DNA of 64,000 bases from Bradyrhizobium betae (GTDB taxonomy: Bacteria > Pseudomonadota > Alphaproteobacteria > Rhizobiales > Xanthobacteraceae), in the NCBI RefSeq assembly GCF_004123905.1, contig NZ_MZXW01000055.1:62001-126000 (forward strand). The letters run 5' to 3'. The notes under the pieces were generated by a model. That model was not told where the DNA came from. It was given only the letters and a program-made list of their open reading frames with translations, and did no database searches. Each line of letters begins with the position of its first letter. The stretch's first letter is position 1. Below are positions 47,083 through 55,924 of the stretch, in pieces. A program made the translations under genes and the position numbers.

Positions 47083-47223
47083 ATGGCAGAGAAGCATACC
47101 GCCGATCCGGCAGAGATCATGCGGGCGACCGGTCATCCTGAGCTGGAATATGCCGCCGGCTGGACCATCGCTGGTCTCGTCACCATCGGCACCATCGTCG
47201 CCGCCTGGGTGTTCGCAATCTAG
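47083..47223 (+). CDS. 46-residue single-pass membrane protein
   Basis: A short frame not long enough for usual gene tracks. It reads MAEKHTADPAEIMRATGHPE, then a hydrophobic segment at about 26-46 (GWTIAGLVTIGTIVAAWVFA). It is divergent from the DUF3606 gene, and its last codons overlap the end of the histidine-kinase gene by four bases. The clean soluble-plus-membrane design supports a real small protein; no family is recognised. Confidence 0.55.
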   Translation: MAEKHTADPAEIMRATGHPELEYAAGWTIAGLVTIGTIVAAWVFAI

Positions 47224-48806
47224 GCTGCCGGAAACTGGAGTTCGAAGGCGACGCCCGCGTCGGTGGGCTTGAGCCTGATCGAGCCGCCATGGCTCGCCAT
47301 GACCGCGCGCACGATTGCCAGTCCCATCCCCGTGCCGCCCTGGTCGCGGTGGGTCGTGAAGAACGCATCAAAGATCCTGTCGCGGTTCGGCGCTGAGATC
47401 GGCTCGCCGTCATTGCTCACCGTCAGCAGCAGGGTCGTCCGCGCGTCCACCGCTTCCAGCCTGATGGTCCCAGCCTTGTGCCGCATCGCGTTATCAGTGA
47501 GGTGCGACAGCACGATCAGCGCCTTCTCGCCGGACATGCCGATGGCGCGGTCGAGGCTGCCGCTCGCCTCGATTGCGCTGGTCGGAAACCGGCTCCTGAG
47601 ATCGGCGATGACGGCCGCGAGCTCGGTCCGCTCGTTCTGCGGCAGGCTTTCGGCGCGGGCGAGCTCCCGCAGCCGCTGCGCCATCGCCTCCAACCGCTGC
47701 GTGTCCGACAGGATGTTGGCGATGAAGGTGTTCTGCTCGGCGGGCGTCAGGCTGCCGGCCTTGCCCTGAACCGAATCCTGCAACAGTTCGGCCGCGCCCT
47801 TGATCGAGGTCAGCGGCGATTTCAGCTCGTGGGTGAGGTGCGCCGAGAAGGTCGCAATATAGTCGGAGCGCCTTGCCAGTTGCTCGGCCATGCCGAGGAA
47901 GCTGTGCGAGAGCTGGGCGAACTCGCGCGTGCCGTAATGCCGGAGCGGCCGGAACGCCTCGCGGTCGCCGCGGCCAATTCTGGCGGCGCGATCGATCAGC
48001 TCGCGCATCGGCAGCGTGATGGTGCGAGAGAAGACAAGGCCGATCGCGATCGTGCCGAGGATCACGGCCAGTCCCGCCAGCACGAACTTGCCCCGCTCCT
48101 GGTAGAGATGGTCAAAGATGTTGCTGGGTGTCCGCGTGGTGTAGATCACCCCGGCGACACGGTTGTTGACGATCACGGGCATGGCCGAGAACACGTGGAC
48201 GCCGAGGCCGCGGCTGAAGGAATAGATCGGCGGCGGCGGTCGATCCGGCACGCGGTTGCGCAGCGTGGCGCGGTATTGCCCGTGCAGCGCGTCCGCGACC
48301 TCCTCGATATGGGCGAGCGATTGCCCGACCTCGTAACGCCCGGCGATCACCACGCCCTGCGGATCGAGGATGCGAAAGCCCGCCAGCGTCACCTTCTGGG
48401 TCTCGCGGATGATTGGATTGAGCCTTGCGCCGATTTCGACATAGGCCGGCTGCGCTGCTTGCGGCGCGGGCAGCGCCTCCGGCCGCCGCCGGAGGAGGTC
48501 GTTGGCCGTCAGATCGAGTGCGGCGCGGATCGGGGTGACCTGGTCGCCTGGATCGGGCAGCACGTTCGGCGGTACCTCGGCGCCGAGCGTGAGGCCGCTG
48601 TCGAGCCTTGCCGTGACCTCCTGCGCATAGATCGTCGCGAGCACACGGCTCTGGGCGATCAGCTCGGCCTGGGTCTGGCGGATCAGCTGGTTGTCATAGA
48701 GGCGGAAGAAGAACAGGCCGACCAGCGGCAGCACGCCGACGGTCGCCAGCACCGCGAAGATGACGAGGCCGAGCGACGGCCGCCATTTGTCGGGCGCCGC
48801 GCTCAT
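47220..48806 (-). CDS. sensor histidine kinase
   Basis: A 528-residue membrane kinase. A first membrane segment (about 14-36) and a second near 255-280 flank a large periplasmic sensor part. The HAMP-like stretch follows (RTITLPMRELIDRAARIG). The phosphorylated His is in THELKSPLTSIKGA, the N box in LSHLTDNAMRHK, and the G boxes in DRIFDAF and GTGMGLAIVRAV. It overlaps the response-regulator stop by four bases (ATGA), so the pair is coupled. A longer 767-codon frame running upstream is a chance read-through and was not used. Confidence 0.94.
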   Translation of the reverse strand: MSAAPDKWRPSLGLVIFAVLATVGVLPLVGLFFFRLYDNQLIRQTQAELIAQSRVLATIYAQEVTARLDSGLTLGAEVPPNVLPDPGDQVTPIRAALDLTANDLLRRRPEALPAPQAAQPAYVEIGARLNPIIRETQKVTLAGFRILDPQGVVIAGRYEVGQSLAHIEEVADALHGQYRATLRNRVPDRPPPPIYSFSRGLGVHVFSAMPVIVNNRVAGVIYTTRTPSNIFDHLYQERGKFVLAGLAVILGTIAIGLVFSRTITLPMRELIDRAARIGRGDREAFRPLRHYGTREFAQLSHSFLGMAEQLARRSDYIATFSAHLTHELKSPLTSIKGAAELLQDSVQGKAGSLTPAEQNTFIANILSDTQRLEAMAQRLRELARAESLPQNERTELAAVIADLRSRFPTSAIEASGSLDRAIGMSGEKALIVLSHLTDNAMRHKAGTIRLEAVDARTTLLLTVSNDGEPISAPNRDRIFDAFFTTHRDQGGTGMGLAIVRAVMASHGGSIRLKPTDAGVAFELQFPAA

Positions 48807-49507
48807 GCCTCTTTCTCGCAGCGACCGAGCTTGAAGCCGACGCCGTGGATGGTCTCGATGACGTTCTCGCAGGCCAGCGCCGCGAGTTTGGCGCGGATGT
48901 TGCGGATGTGGCTGTCGATGGTGCGGTCGGACACCTGGATGTTGAGCTGGTAGGCCGCCCGCATCAGCTGCTCGCGGTTGAACACCGAGGTCGGCCGGGT
49001 CAGGAACGCGCGCAAAATGCCGAACTCGATCGCGGTCAGTTTTAGCGGCGTGCCGGCGAAGGTCGCGACATGCTGCTCGGGATCGATCAGCAGGCCGCCT
49101 TGCGCAAGCGCCGCCGGACTTGCTTTGGCCTCGCCATTGCGCGGGCTGAGGCGGCGCAGGATGACATTGACCCGCGCCACCAGTTCGCGCGGGCTGAACG
49201 GTTTTGTCACGTAGTCGTCGCCGCCGATCTCGAGGCCGAGGATGCGATCGATTTCCTCGTCGCGCGCCGACAGGAACAGGATCGGGACATCGGAGCTCTT
49301 GCGGATCTCGCGGCAGACGTCGAGGCCGTCGAATTCGGGCATGCCGATGTCGAGCACGATCAGATCGGGCTTGTCGGCGGCAAAGCGGGCGAGCGCCTCC
49401 TTGCCGTCGCGCGCCTCGATCACGTCCATGCCGGCCTTCTTCAGCGCGACGCGGATCACCTCGCGGATATGGCCCTCGTCGTCGACGATGAGAATGCGAT
49501 GTGCCAA
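48803..49507 (-). CDS. OmpR-type response regulator
   Basis: A 234-residue regulator. The receiver has the acidic pair DD at 9-10, the phosphorylated Asp53 (LIVLDIGMPEFDG) and the Lys in DYVTKPFSPREL. The C-terminal winged helix (about 135-230) includes LKLTAIEFGILRAFLTRPTS and the recognition segment VSDRTIDSHIRNIRAKL. Its partner kinase follows with a four-base overlap. Target genes are not evident. Confidence 0.95.
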   Translation of the reverse strand: MAHRILIVDDEGHIREVIRVALKKAGMDVIEARDGKEALARFAADKPDLIVLDIGMPEFDGLDVCREIRKSSDVPILFLSARDEEIDRILGLEIGGDDYVTKPFSPRELVARVNVILRRLSPRNGEAKASPAALAQGGLLIDPEQHVATFAGTPLKLTAIEFGILRAFLTRPTSVFNREQLMRAAYQLNIQVSDRTIDSHIRNIRAKLAALACENVIETIHGVGFKLGRCEKEA

Positions 49508-49519
49508 GAAATTCTCCGC

Positions 49520-51022
49520 TCACCCTGCCGGCTGATTGCCGGGCTGGCTTTTGGCTTCAGCATCGAGCCGGCGCTGCAGACGCCAGCTCCGAAATCCCCA
49601 GGCTCGCCAGGCCATGTCCAGCCGCTGGGTTTCTACAAGCCGATCGCGGCGCCGCGCAAGGCAGTAATCACCACCGCGAAGCGAGATGATCTTGCCGAGC
49701 GCTGGCAGCGCCTGCGGTCCGAGTGTGAGGAGATAGTTGGCATCAATGGTCAAGCCCTTCCCCGACATTTCACTGCTGTGCGTCAGATTGTAGTCGGCAA
49801 TGAATGCGTCGAAGTTCACCAGCGAGGCAGTGTACAGCACGATCGTTAACGCGATCAGGTTGGCGCCGACAAGCCACCGGTTGGAACGGTTGAGCACGAT
49901 GCGGGCGACGATCAGGATCAGCCCGAGCGCCACCAGCCCCATCCAGATGAACGCCGCGATCCGCCAATAGGTCAGCATGTAGATATCGACGTAAAGATCG
50001 AGGCGGAGGATGGAGGAGGCGACGAGCAGGACGTTCTGCCCGACCCAGAGATAGACCAGCGGCCGGATCACCGTCGATTTCTCGGCCGCCCCGCCCGGGC
50101 GCATCGCGGCCAGCACGAAAGCCGCGGCGAGCAGGGCGGTCGCGATCAGCGGATAGGCGCCGCGATGGGCGTACGCGGCATAGGTCATGTTCGCCGGCAG
50201 CGCCACATGACCCCAGAGATAGATGCCGTCGAGAATGGACTGCGCCGCGAACAGCAGATTGAAGAGAATCAGCGAGCGCATGATGGTCGAGGGGCCCAGA
50301 AACTCCGCCGAGACGACGGGCGGGAGCGGCGGCGGCACCGCGACATCGCGGACGGTCGCCGTGACAACCGTCTTGCGCCGCCAGCGCACATGGATGAAAG
50401 GCCAGACCAGCGCCAGCATCATGGCCCAGAACAGCACGCGGGGGATGCTGACATATTCGAAGAAGAGTTTTGGATTGAGCAGGGACACCCACTGCTCGAT
50501 CACCGGATTGGCGGCAGCGAACAGCGCGACGAAGACGGTGCCGAGCGCTGCAGGCAGCAGCCAGAGCGCGATGCCGCGGGTGAACGCCGACATGTTGAAG
50601 ATCTGGAGCGCGTCGGGGAAGAACCTGAAGGGACCAAACAGAACGAGGTTGCGCAGCGCGCGGGCGCGCTCGGCGAGCCCGGTCGTTTCCGGATTGGTCG
50701 CGATCAGAAGCGCAATGACCAGCGCCATGGTGAGGATCAGGAAGGACAGCATGTTGAGCTCCTCGACGGCCGGCACGAGGCCTGCGACGAGAATGGCCGC
50801 GCCGATCATGGCGCGCCGCAGATCCAGTGTCGCATGATTGAAGAGCGCCGACACGCAGGCGATCGCGATCGCAAAGAGCGTCAGCGATAGCCCGATCCGC
50901 TCACCATAGAACAGCCAGTCGGCCAGCGCGGCCAGCACCAGCGCAAGGCCGACCTTGGCCGGAATCGAGGAATGCCTGATCGGCTGGATTTCCGCAGCGA
51001 TCGTCGAAGCCAGGCTCGTCAT
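49520..51022 (-). CDS. multi-pass membrane protein, DUF4173-like
   Basis: About 500 residues with about twelve hydrophobic segments (for example ALVLAALADWLFYGERIGLS and LLIATALLAAAFVLAAM). Family text such as AYAHRGAYPLIATALL and NLIALTIVLYTASLVNFDAF is typical of DUF4173. Function unknown. The frame opens at 51055 with a GTG-ATG pair; I preferred the ATG at 51022, which has AAAGG upstream, but the longer start is possible. It lies upstream of the two-component genes on the same strand, with a 12-base gap, so they may be co-transcribed. Confidence 0.82.
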   Translation of the reverse strand: MTSLASTIAAEIQPIRHSSIPAKVGLALVLAALADWLFYGERIGLSLTLFAIAIACVSALFNHATLDLRRAMIGAAILVAGLVPAVEELNMLSFLILTMALVIALLIATNPETTGLAERARALRNLVLFGPFRFFPDALQIFNMSAFTRGIALWLLPAALGTVFVALFAAANPVIEQWVSLLNPKLFFEYVSIPRVLFWAMMLALVWPFIHVRWRRKTVVTATVRDVAVPPPLPPVVSAEFLGPSTIMRSLILFNLLFAAQSILDGIYLWGHVALPANMTYAAYAHRGAYPLIATALLAAAFVLAAMRPGGAAEKSTVIRPLVYLWVGQNVLLVASSILRLDLYVDIYMLTYWRIAAFIWMGLVALGLILIVARIVLNRSNRWLVGANLIALTIVLYTASLVNFDAFIADYNLTHSSEMSGKGLTIDANYLLTLGPQALPALGKIISLRGGDYCLARRRDRLVETQRLDMAWRAWGFRSWRLQRRLDAEAKSQPGNQPAG

Positions 51023-51211
51023 GTCGAGAGGACCTTTCGTGATGGGTGGCATCACGAAGTCTGAACACCTCTTGTGCAGAAGGCGGGATCATCGTCTGCA
51101 CGGTTTCAGGAGTCTTTTGCAGATTTCGTGCAGGCGCGCTTTTGCCCCTCGCGCGGCGTGAATCGCTTTGATAGGTGCGAAGCATTCGCCACTCCCCGCG
51201 CGTGATGCATC

Positions 51212-52555
51212 ATGCAATTCCTCGGTCGTATCGGACTGATCTTGCTCTGGCTTGCCGCACCTCTCGTTGCTTTCGCGGCCGCGAACAAGAACGATCCCTA
51301 TCTGGTCCCATTGCGCGGCGCCGGAAACATCACGCTCGTCGTCGCAAGCATCGCGATCGTCATCGTCCTGCTGCGTAGAGGACGGTGGCGGACCATCGCC
51401 GGCAAGCTGTTCGTCATGCTCTGGTGCCTGCCGCCGCTGCTGATGTCGGCGGCGCATCTCAAGTTCGAGCTGTGCAAGCATGATGTCCTCAAGGCCAGCG
51501 CCGCTGAAGCGCGTCAGCTCGGGCCGCACTTCATGGTCGGCTATTCTTCTTTTCCCGATGTCGCGCGCCTGGCCGAGCAGGGATTGATTGGCGGCGTCTA
51601 CGTCACAAGGCACAACATCCGGGGACGGAGCATCGAGGCGCTGCGTACCGAGATCGCGACGCTTCAGGACAAGCGACGCGCCGCGGGCCTGCCGCCGCTG
51701 GTGGTCGCCGCGGACCAGGAGGGCGGCATCGTCGGGCATCTCTCGCCGCCGCTGACCAAGCTGCCGGCGCTGGCGACGCTCGCCGGGCTTGCCCCGGACG
51801 ACCAGCAGGCCAAGGCCGAAGAGTTCGGCCGCATCCACGGCCGTGAGCTCGCCGGCCTCGGCGTCAACCTCAATCTCGCGCCGGTGCTCGACCTCAAGCC
51901 GCCGGTTCGGCGCAACCGCCTCGACTTCCACACGCTGATTGGCCAGCGCGCGATCGCCACCGATCCCGCCGTCGTCAGCGCGATCGCAAGCGCCTATGTC
52001 CGGGGGCTGGAAGAATCCGGCGTCGGCGCGACGCTAAAACATTTTCCCGGTATCGGCCGCGTGCGCACCGACACGCATCATTTCAGCGCCAATCTCAATA
52101 CGCCGGTCAGGGAGCTGGAGGTGACCGACTGGCTTCCGTTCCGCGAGGTGCTGTCGCATTCGCGCAGCGCGCTCATGGTCGGGCATGTCACGCTCACTGC
52201 GGTCGACCCTGATCGTGCTGCCTCGCATTCGAAACGCGTCGTCCAGGGCATTATCCGCGACAAGTGGAATTACCAGGGCGTGGTCATGACCGACGACCTC
52301 GTGATGGGCGCGATCTACCAGAACGACGTCTGCAAGGCGGTGGTCGAGGCCATCAATGCCGGCGTCGATATGCTGCTGGTCGCCTATGATGGTGCGCAGT
52401 TCTATCGGGTCTTTGCGTGCGCCCTTGAGGGATCACGGCAGGGCAAGCTCGATGCCGCAACGCTGCGTGCGAGCGAGGCGCGGCTGGAGCGGGGCTTTCC
52501 CACTGAGCAGGCGCGAGCGGCCTCGCGCACTGTCAGCATTGCCCGCCAAAACTAA
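51212..52555 (+). CDS. membrane-anchored glycoside hydrolase family 3 (NagZ-like)
   Basis: A 447-residue enzyme. About three N-terminal membrane segments (1-85) precede the GH3 barrel. Key motifs are VVAADQEGGIVGHLSPP, TLKHFPGIGRVRTDTHH, and VVMTDDLVMGAI with the nucleophile Asp. NagZ enzymes cut GlcNAc from muropeptides in wall recycling and are normally soluble and about 340 residues, so the anchored form is unusual. The last four bases overlap the end of the convergent peptide-binding-protein gene. Confidence 0.9.
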   Translation: MQFLGRIGLILLWLAAPLVAFAAANKNDPYLVPLRGAGNITLVVASIAIVIVLLRRGRWRTIAGKLFVMLWCLPPLLMSAAHLKFELCKHDVLKASAAEARQLGPHFMVGYSSFPDVARLAEQGLIGGVYVTRHNIRGRSIEALRTEIATLQDKRRAAGLPPLVVAADQEGGIVGHLSPPLTKLPALATLAGLAPDDQQAKAEEFGRIHGRELAGLGVNLNLAPVLDLKPPVRRNRLDFHTLIGQRAIATDPAVVSAIASAYVRGLEESGVGATLKHFPGIGRVRTDTHHFSANLNTPVRELEVTDWLPFREVLSHSRSALMVGHVTLTAVDPDRAASHSKRVVQGIIRDKWNYQGVVMTDDLVMGAIYQNDVCKAVVEAINAGVDMLLVAYDGAQFYRVFACALEGSRQGKLDAATLRASEARLERGFPTEQARAASRTVSIARQN

Positions 52556-54174
52556 CCTTTCGCGAACTGACGATAGTCAGGCTCGCGGTGAAACCAGAAC
52601 TCATAGCCGGTGATGGCCTTCTGCATGGCGACGTCGTGGATCGGCTGGTTGAGCGGAACGACGGGAACGTCGTGCATGCAGAGCGCGATGAAATCCTTCA
52701 CGGTTTTGTCGTACTCCGCCGCATCCGCGGTGAAGCGCGCCTTGTCGATCAGCGCGTCCATCTCCTTGTTCTGGTACGAAGAGATGTTGAAGATCGAGTT
52801 GTTGCCGTGAAAATTCCAGTAGAAGTAATATTCAGGATAATCCAGCCAGCCAGAGAAGCGGTTGAGCGCCAGCGGCAGCTCCTTCTTGTTCAGCGTCGTG
52901 CGCCAGTTCGCGCCCGGGATCTTTTCGATCGCCGCCTTGATGCCGATCTTGGCGAGACTTTCCTGGATCAGGATCGCGGTCGGCTCGCCGACGGTGGCAG
53001 TACCGGTGTCGAGCGAGAGCGTGGTCTCAAGGCCGGATTCGAACCCCGCCTCCTTCATCAACGCCTTGGCTTTGTCGAGATCGGTGACATAGGGAAACGG
53101 CTGCGGCCAGACCGGCTTTGAAACATCCGCCGCGCCGCCGTACATGGGAACGGCGCGGCCGAAGAACGCGCTGCTCTGGATCTGCTCGTACGGCATCGCC
53201 CAGGCGATGGCCTGACGCAGCTTGGCATTGTCGAATGGCGGCTTCGCGGTGTTCAGCGCGACGTACCAGAGCGCGTTCGGGATCGGCACGCCCGAGACCT
53301 TGACCTTGCCCTCCTTGATGATCTGTTCGAAGTCGCGCGGCGCAAAGCCGCTGGAGATATCCGCATCGCCCCGCTCCAGCATGGCGCGGCGGGTACCGGC
53401 GGAGGGGACGTCGCGCGCAATCACGCGCTTCACCTTCGGCAGCGGACCGCTTTTCCAGTCGTCGAACCGTGTGAACACGGTTTCGCTGCCGGGCTTCCAG
53501 CTCTCGATCCTGTAGGCGCCGCCGCCGGCCTCGTTGGTCTTCAGCCACGCCAGCGCCCAGGGGTCTTCCGCCGTCGCGTTCTTCTTCGCAAGTTCCGAGT
53601 TGATGATGAAGGGCACGACCACGGCGACGTTGAACAGCAGCATCTTGTCCTTGCGGACATAGTCGATGCGAAAAGTGTGGTCGTCGACGACGACGAACTG
53701 CTCGGGCTTCTCCAGCGACCCCGCCGACATCTGGAAGGTCGGAAAGCCGCCGACCTTCACCGCGCGATCGAACGACCATTTGACGTCCTTGGCGGTCACA
53801 GGCGTGCCGTCGTGGAATTTGGCGTCCTTGCGAAGCTTGAAGGTGCAGGACATGCCGTCGGCGGCGACCTCAAAACTCTCGGCGAGTTCAGGCGCGAGCT
53901 TTTCGCGGTCATAGGACAGCGTGCCGTCCGGCAGCGTCTTTGAAGCGTAGGAGAGCAGGCGGTCGTAGCAGTTCCAGGACAGGCCGTTCACGGTCTGGTT
54001 GGAGCCGACGCCCTGCATGTCGAGCGAGTTCGGCCCGAGCTCCTGCACCACCAGCAGCGTCTCGGCGCGCCCTTGCGCAGAGGCGAAGCGGGGCTCGATC
54101 ACCGTAAGTCCGGCCGCGCCAAGGCCGCCAAGCACCACATTGCGGCGGCTGATGTCGAAAGGTGATGGGCTCAT
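52552..54174 (-). CDS. ABC peptide/oligosaccharide binding protein (SBP_bac_5)
   Basis: A 540-residue periplasmic binding protein with a Tat-type signal (SRRNVVLGGLGAAGLTVIEP). The DppA/OppA fold is clear: ESFEVAADGMSCTFKLRKDA, then KFHDGTPVTAKDVKWSFDR and LRQAIAWAMPYEQI. No permease genes are nearby, so it is an orphan. The ligand is not predicted. The ATG at 54174 (MSPSPFDISRR) is the correct start; the frame runs further. Confidence 0.93.
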   Translation of the reverse strand: MSPSPFDISRRNVVLGGLGAAGLTVIEPRFASAQGRAETLLVVQELGPNSLDMQGVGSNQTVNGLSWNCYDRLLSYASKTLPDGTLSYDREKLAPELAESFEVAADGMSCTFKLRKDAKFHDGTPVTAKDVKWSFDRAVKVGGFPTFQMSAGSLEKPEQFVVVDDHTFRIDYVRKDKMLLFNVAVVVPFIINSELAKKNATAEDPWALAWLKTNEAGGGAYRIESWKPGSETVFTRFDDWKSGPLPKVKRVIARDVPSAGTRRAMLERGDADISSGFAPRDFEQIIKEGKVKVSGVPIPNALWYVALNTAKPPFDNAKLRQAIAWAMPYEQIQSSAFFGRAVPMYGGAADVSKPVWPQPFPYVTDLDKAKALMKEAGFESGLETTLSLDTGTATVGEPTAILIQESLAKIGIKAAIEKIPGANWRTTLNKKELPLALNRFSGWLDYPEYYFYWNFHGNNSIFNISSYQNKEMDALIDKARFTADAAEYDKTVKDFIALCMHDVPVVPLNQPIHDVAMQKAITGYEFWFHREPDYRQFAKG

Positions 54175-54264
54175 CGGTGCCTCTATTTGCAATATCTCTG
54201 CGACGTAAAGAGGCAAGGCGCATGCCATCGGCGCGCTTCAATGTGTCGCAAGCGGCCCGGCGGC

Positions 54265-55146
54265 CTATCTCAACTCTTCCGCCAGGAAGTCGACCAAAGC
54301 GCGCACCTTGGTCGACGGTCGGGGACCCGCCGGAAACACGGCGTAGACGTCAACGGGCGGGAGCTTGTAGCTCTTCAGCAGCGGCACCAGTGCCCCCGAC
54401 GCGATCTCGGGGCCGGCCATCACCGGCGACGTCATCGCGACGCCCAACCCCGCCAGCACGCTCGCGAACACGCCGGGGCCGGAATCGGTGGTGATGCGGC
54501 CGCGGACATCCACCGAGGTCTCCGCGCCGTTGCGGGTGAACGACCATGTGGTGTGGCCGAACAGGCCGGGACCGAAGATGCAGTCGTGCGAGGCGAGATC
54601 GGCCGGCGTCTTCGGGGTGCCGCGTTCGGCGAGGTAGGACGGCGCGGCGACGAGAAAGCGAGGTAGCGTCGCAAGCATCCGTGCGCCAAAGCCGGAGTCG
54701 CCGAGCGGGCCAAGGCGGATGGCGACGTCGGTGCCTTCTGCCACGAGGTTGTGCCGTTCGTCGGCGACGGATAGCTCGACGCGCAGCAGGGGATGGGCGC
54801 GCAGGAATTTCGGCAGGCGCGGGATGATGTTTCGCGTGCCATAGACGATCGGCATCGTGATGCGCAGCGTCCCGCGCAGGGAATCGACGCCGCGCGCGGC
54901 ATCCTCGGCGTCCTCGATATCGGCCAGCACGTCGCGCGCGCGGATCAGGAACAGCGCGCCGGCGTCCGTCACCGTGATGCGGCGTGTGGTCCGCAGCAGC
55001 AGCTTGACGCCGAGCCGGCTCTCCAACTCGCCGATGATGCGCGACACCGAGGGCTGCGACAGGCCGAGCTCGCGCGCGGCCTTCGAAAAGCTGCCGCTCT
55101 CTGCCGCCCGCACGAAGACGGTCAATTCCTGGAGCCGGTCGCCCAT
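54265..55146 (-). CDS. LysR-family transcriptional regulator
   Basis: A 293-residue LysR regulator of the CrgA-like type. The helix-turn-helix lies at 1-60 (LQELTVFVRAAESGSFSKAA, then SQPSVSRIIGELESRLGV). The C-terminal binding domain ends AVFPAGPRPSTKVRALVDFL. The frame opens at 55437 over the next gene; the ATG at 55146 is the real start. It is divergent from the peroxiredoxin-like gene, 97 bases away, and may control it. Confidence 0.94.
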   Translation of the reverse strand: MGDRLQELTVFVRAAESGSFSKAARELGLSQPSVSRIIGELESRLGVKLLLRTTRRITVTDAGALFLIRARDVLADIEDAEDAARGVDSLRGTLRITMPIVYGTRNIIPRLPKFLRAHPLLRVELSVADERHNLVAEGTDVAIRLGPLGDSGFGARMLATLPRFLVAAPSYLAERGTPKTPADLASHDCIFGPGLFGHTTWSFTRNGAETSVDVRGRITTDSGPGVFASVLAGLGVAMTSPVMAGPEIASGALVPLLKSYKLPPVDVYAVFPAGPRPSTKVRALVDFLAEELR

Positions 55147-55243
55147 TTGAAATCCAAATAGATGTTCTCCGAAACCGCCATATACCCCTTCATTCTCAAA
55201 TGATCCAGATAGGCCGGGCCAACAGCAATTGATGGAGCTAGCC

Positions 55244-55921
55244 ATGGCCCTGCAAGACAAACTCGACGCTCTTAAAGCCGATTTCGAAGCCGGCCGTTTC
55301 CCGCTCAAGCCCAGCAAGGAGGCGCTCGACACCATGCACCGCGCCACCGCCGAGCTGATCGCGAGCGGCCAAGCGCAGCGCGCGAAGAAGGCCGGCGACG
55401 CCGCGCCGGAATTCTTGCTGAAGGATCCCGGCGGCAAGCCTGTCTCCTCGCGCGACTTGCTCGCGAAGGGGCCGCTGGTCGTCTCGTTCTATCGCGGCGT
55501 CTGGTGCCCATATTGTAACCTCGAGCTCCAGGCGCTCCAGGAAGCGCTGCTGGAAATCGCCGCGCGCGGAGGCAGCCTCGTTGCGATCTCGCCGCAGACC
55601 GCGCCGAACAGCCGCAAGTCCGAGCGCGATAACAAGCTGTCCTTCCCGATCCTGAGCGACGTCAGGAGCGAAGTCGCCGACGCCTTCGGCATTCGTTTCG
55701 CTCTCTCGGGCGAGCTCGTCTCGCTTTACAAGTCCTTCAAGAACGACCTGCCGACCTTCAACGACAATCCGTCCTGGGTGCTGCCGATGCCCGCGCGCTA
55801 CGTCATCGGTCGCGACGGCATCATCGCCTATGCCGAGGTGAACCCGGACTACACCCACCGCCCCGATCCGTCCGAGCTGTTGCCGGTGCTTGACCGGTTG
55901 CAGGCCAGCAAGGCGGCCTGA
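55244..55921 (+). CDS. peroxiredoxin-like (AhpC/TSA family) protein
   Basis: A 225-residue thiol peroxidase-like protein. The active site is FYRGVWCPYCNLELQAL, with a CxxC pair, as in Prx-like families. A helical N-terminal extension of about 50 residues precedes the thioredoxin fold. Later conserved text includes FPILSDVRSEVADAFGI. A GGAG site precedes the ATG at 55244. It probably reduces peroxides, with the divergent LysR gene as a candidate regulator. Confidence 0.92.
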   Translation: MALQDKLDALKADFEAGRFPLKPSKEALDTMHRATAELIASGQAQRAKKAGDAAPEFLLKDPGGKPVSSRDLLAKGPLVVSFYRGVWCPYCNLELQALQEALLEIAARGGSLVAISPQTAPNSRKSERDNKLSFPILSDVRSEVADAFGIRFALSGELVSLYKSFKNDLPTFNDNPSWVLPMPARYVIGRDGIIAYAEVNPDYTHRPDPSELLPVLDRLQASKAA

Positions 55922-55924
55922 TCG

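Noticed and set aside
48807..49523. Upstream part of a 767-codon frame fused to the histidine kinase
   Set aside because: The first about 239 codons are Arg-rich and lie across the real response-regulator gene in another frame. The kinase starts at 48806 with an ATGA overlap.
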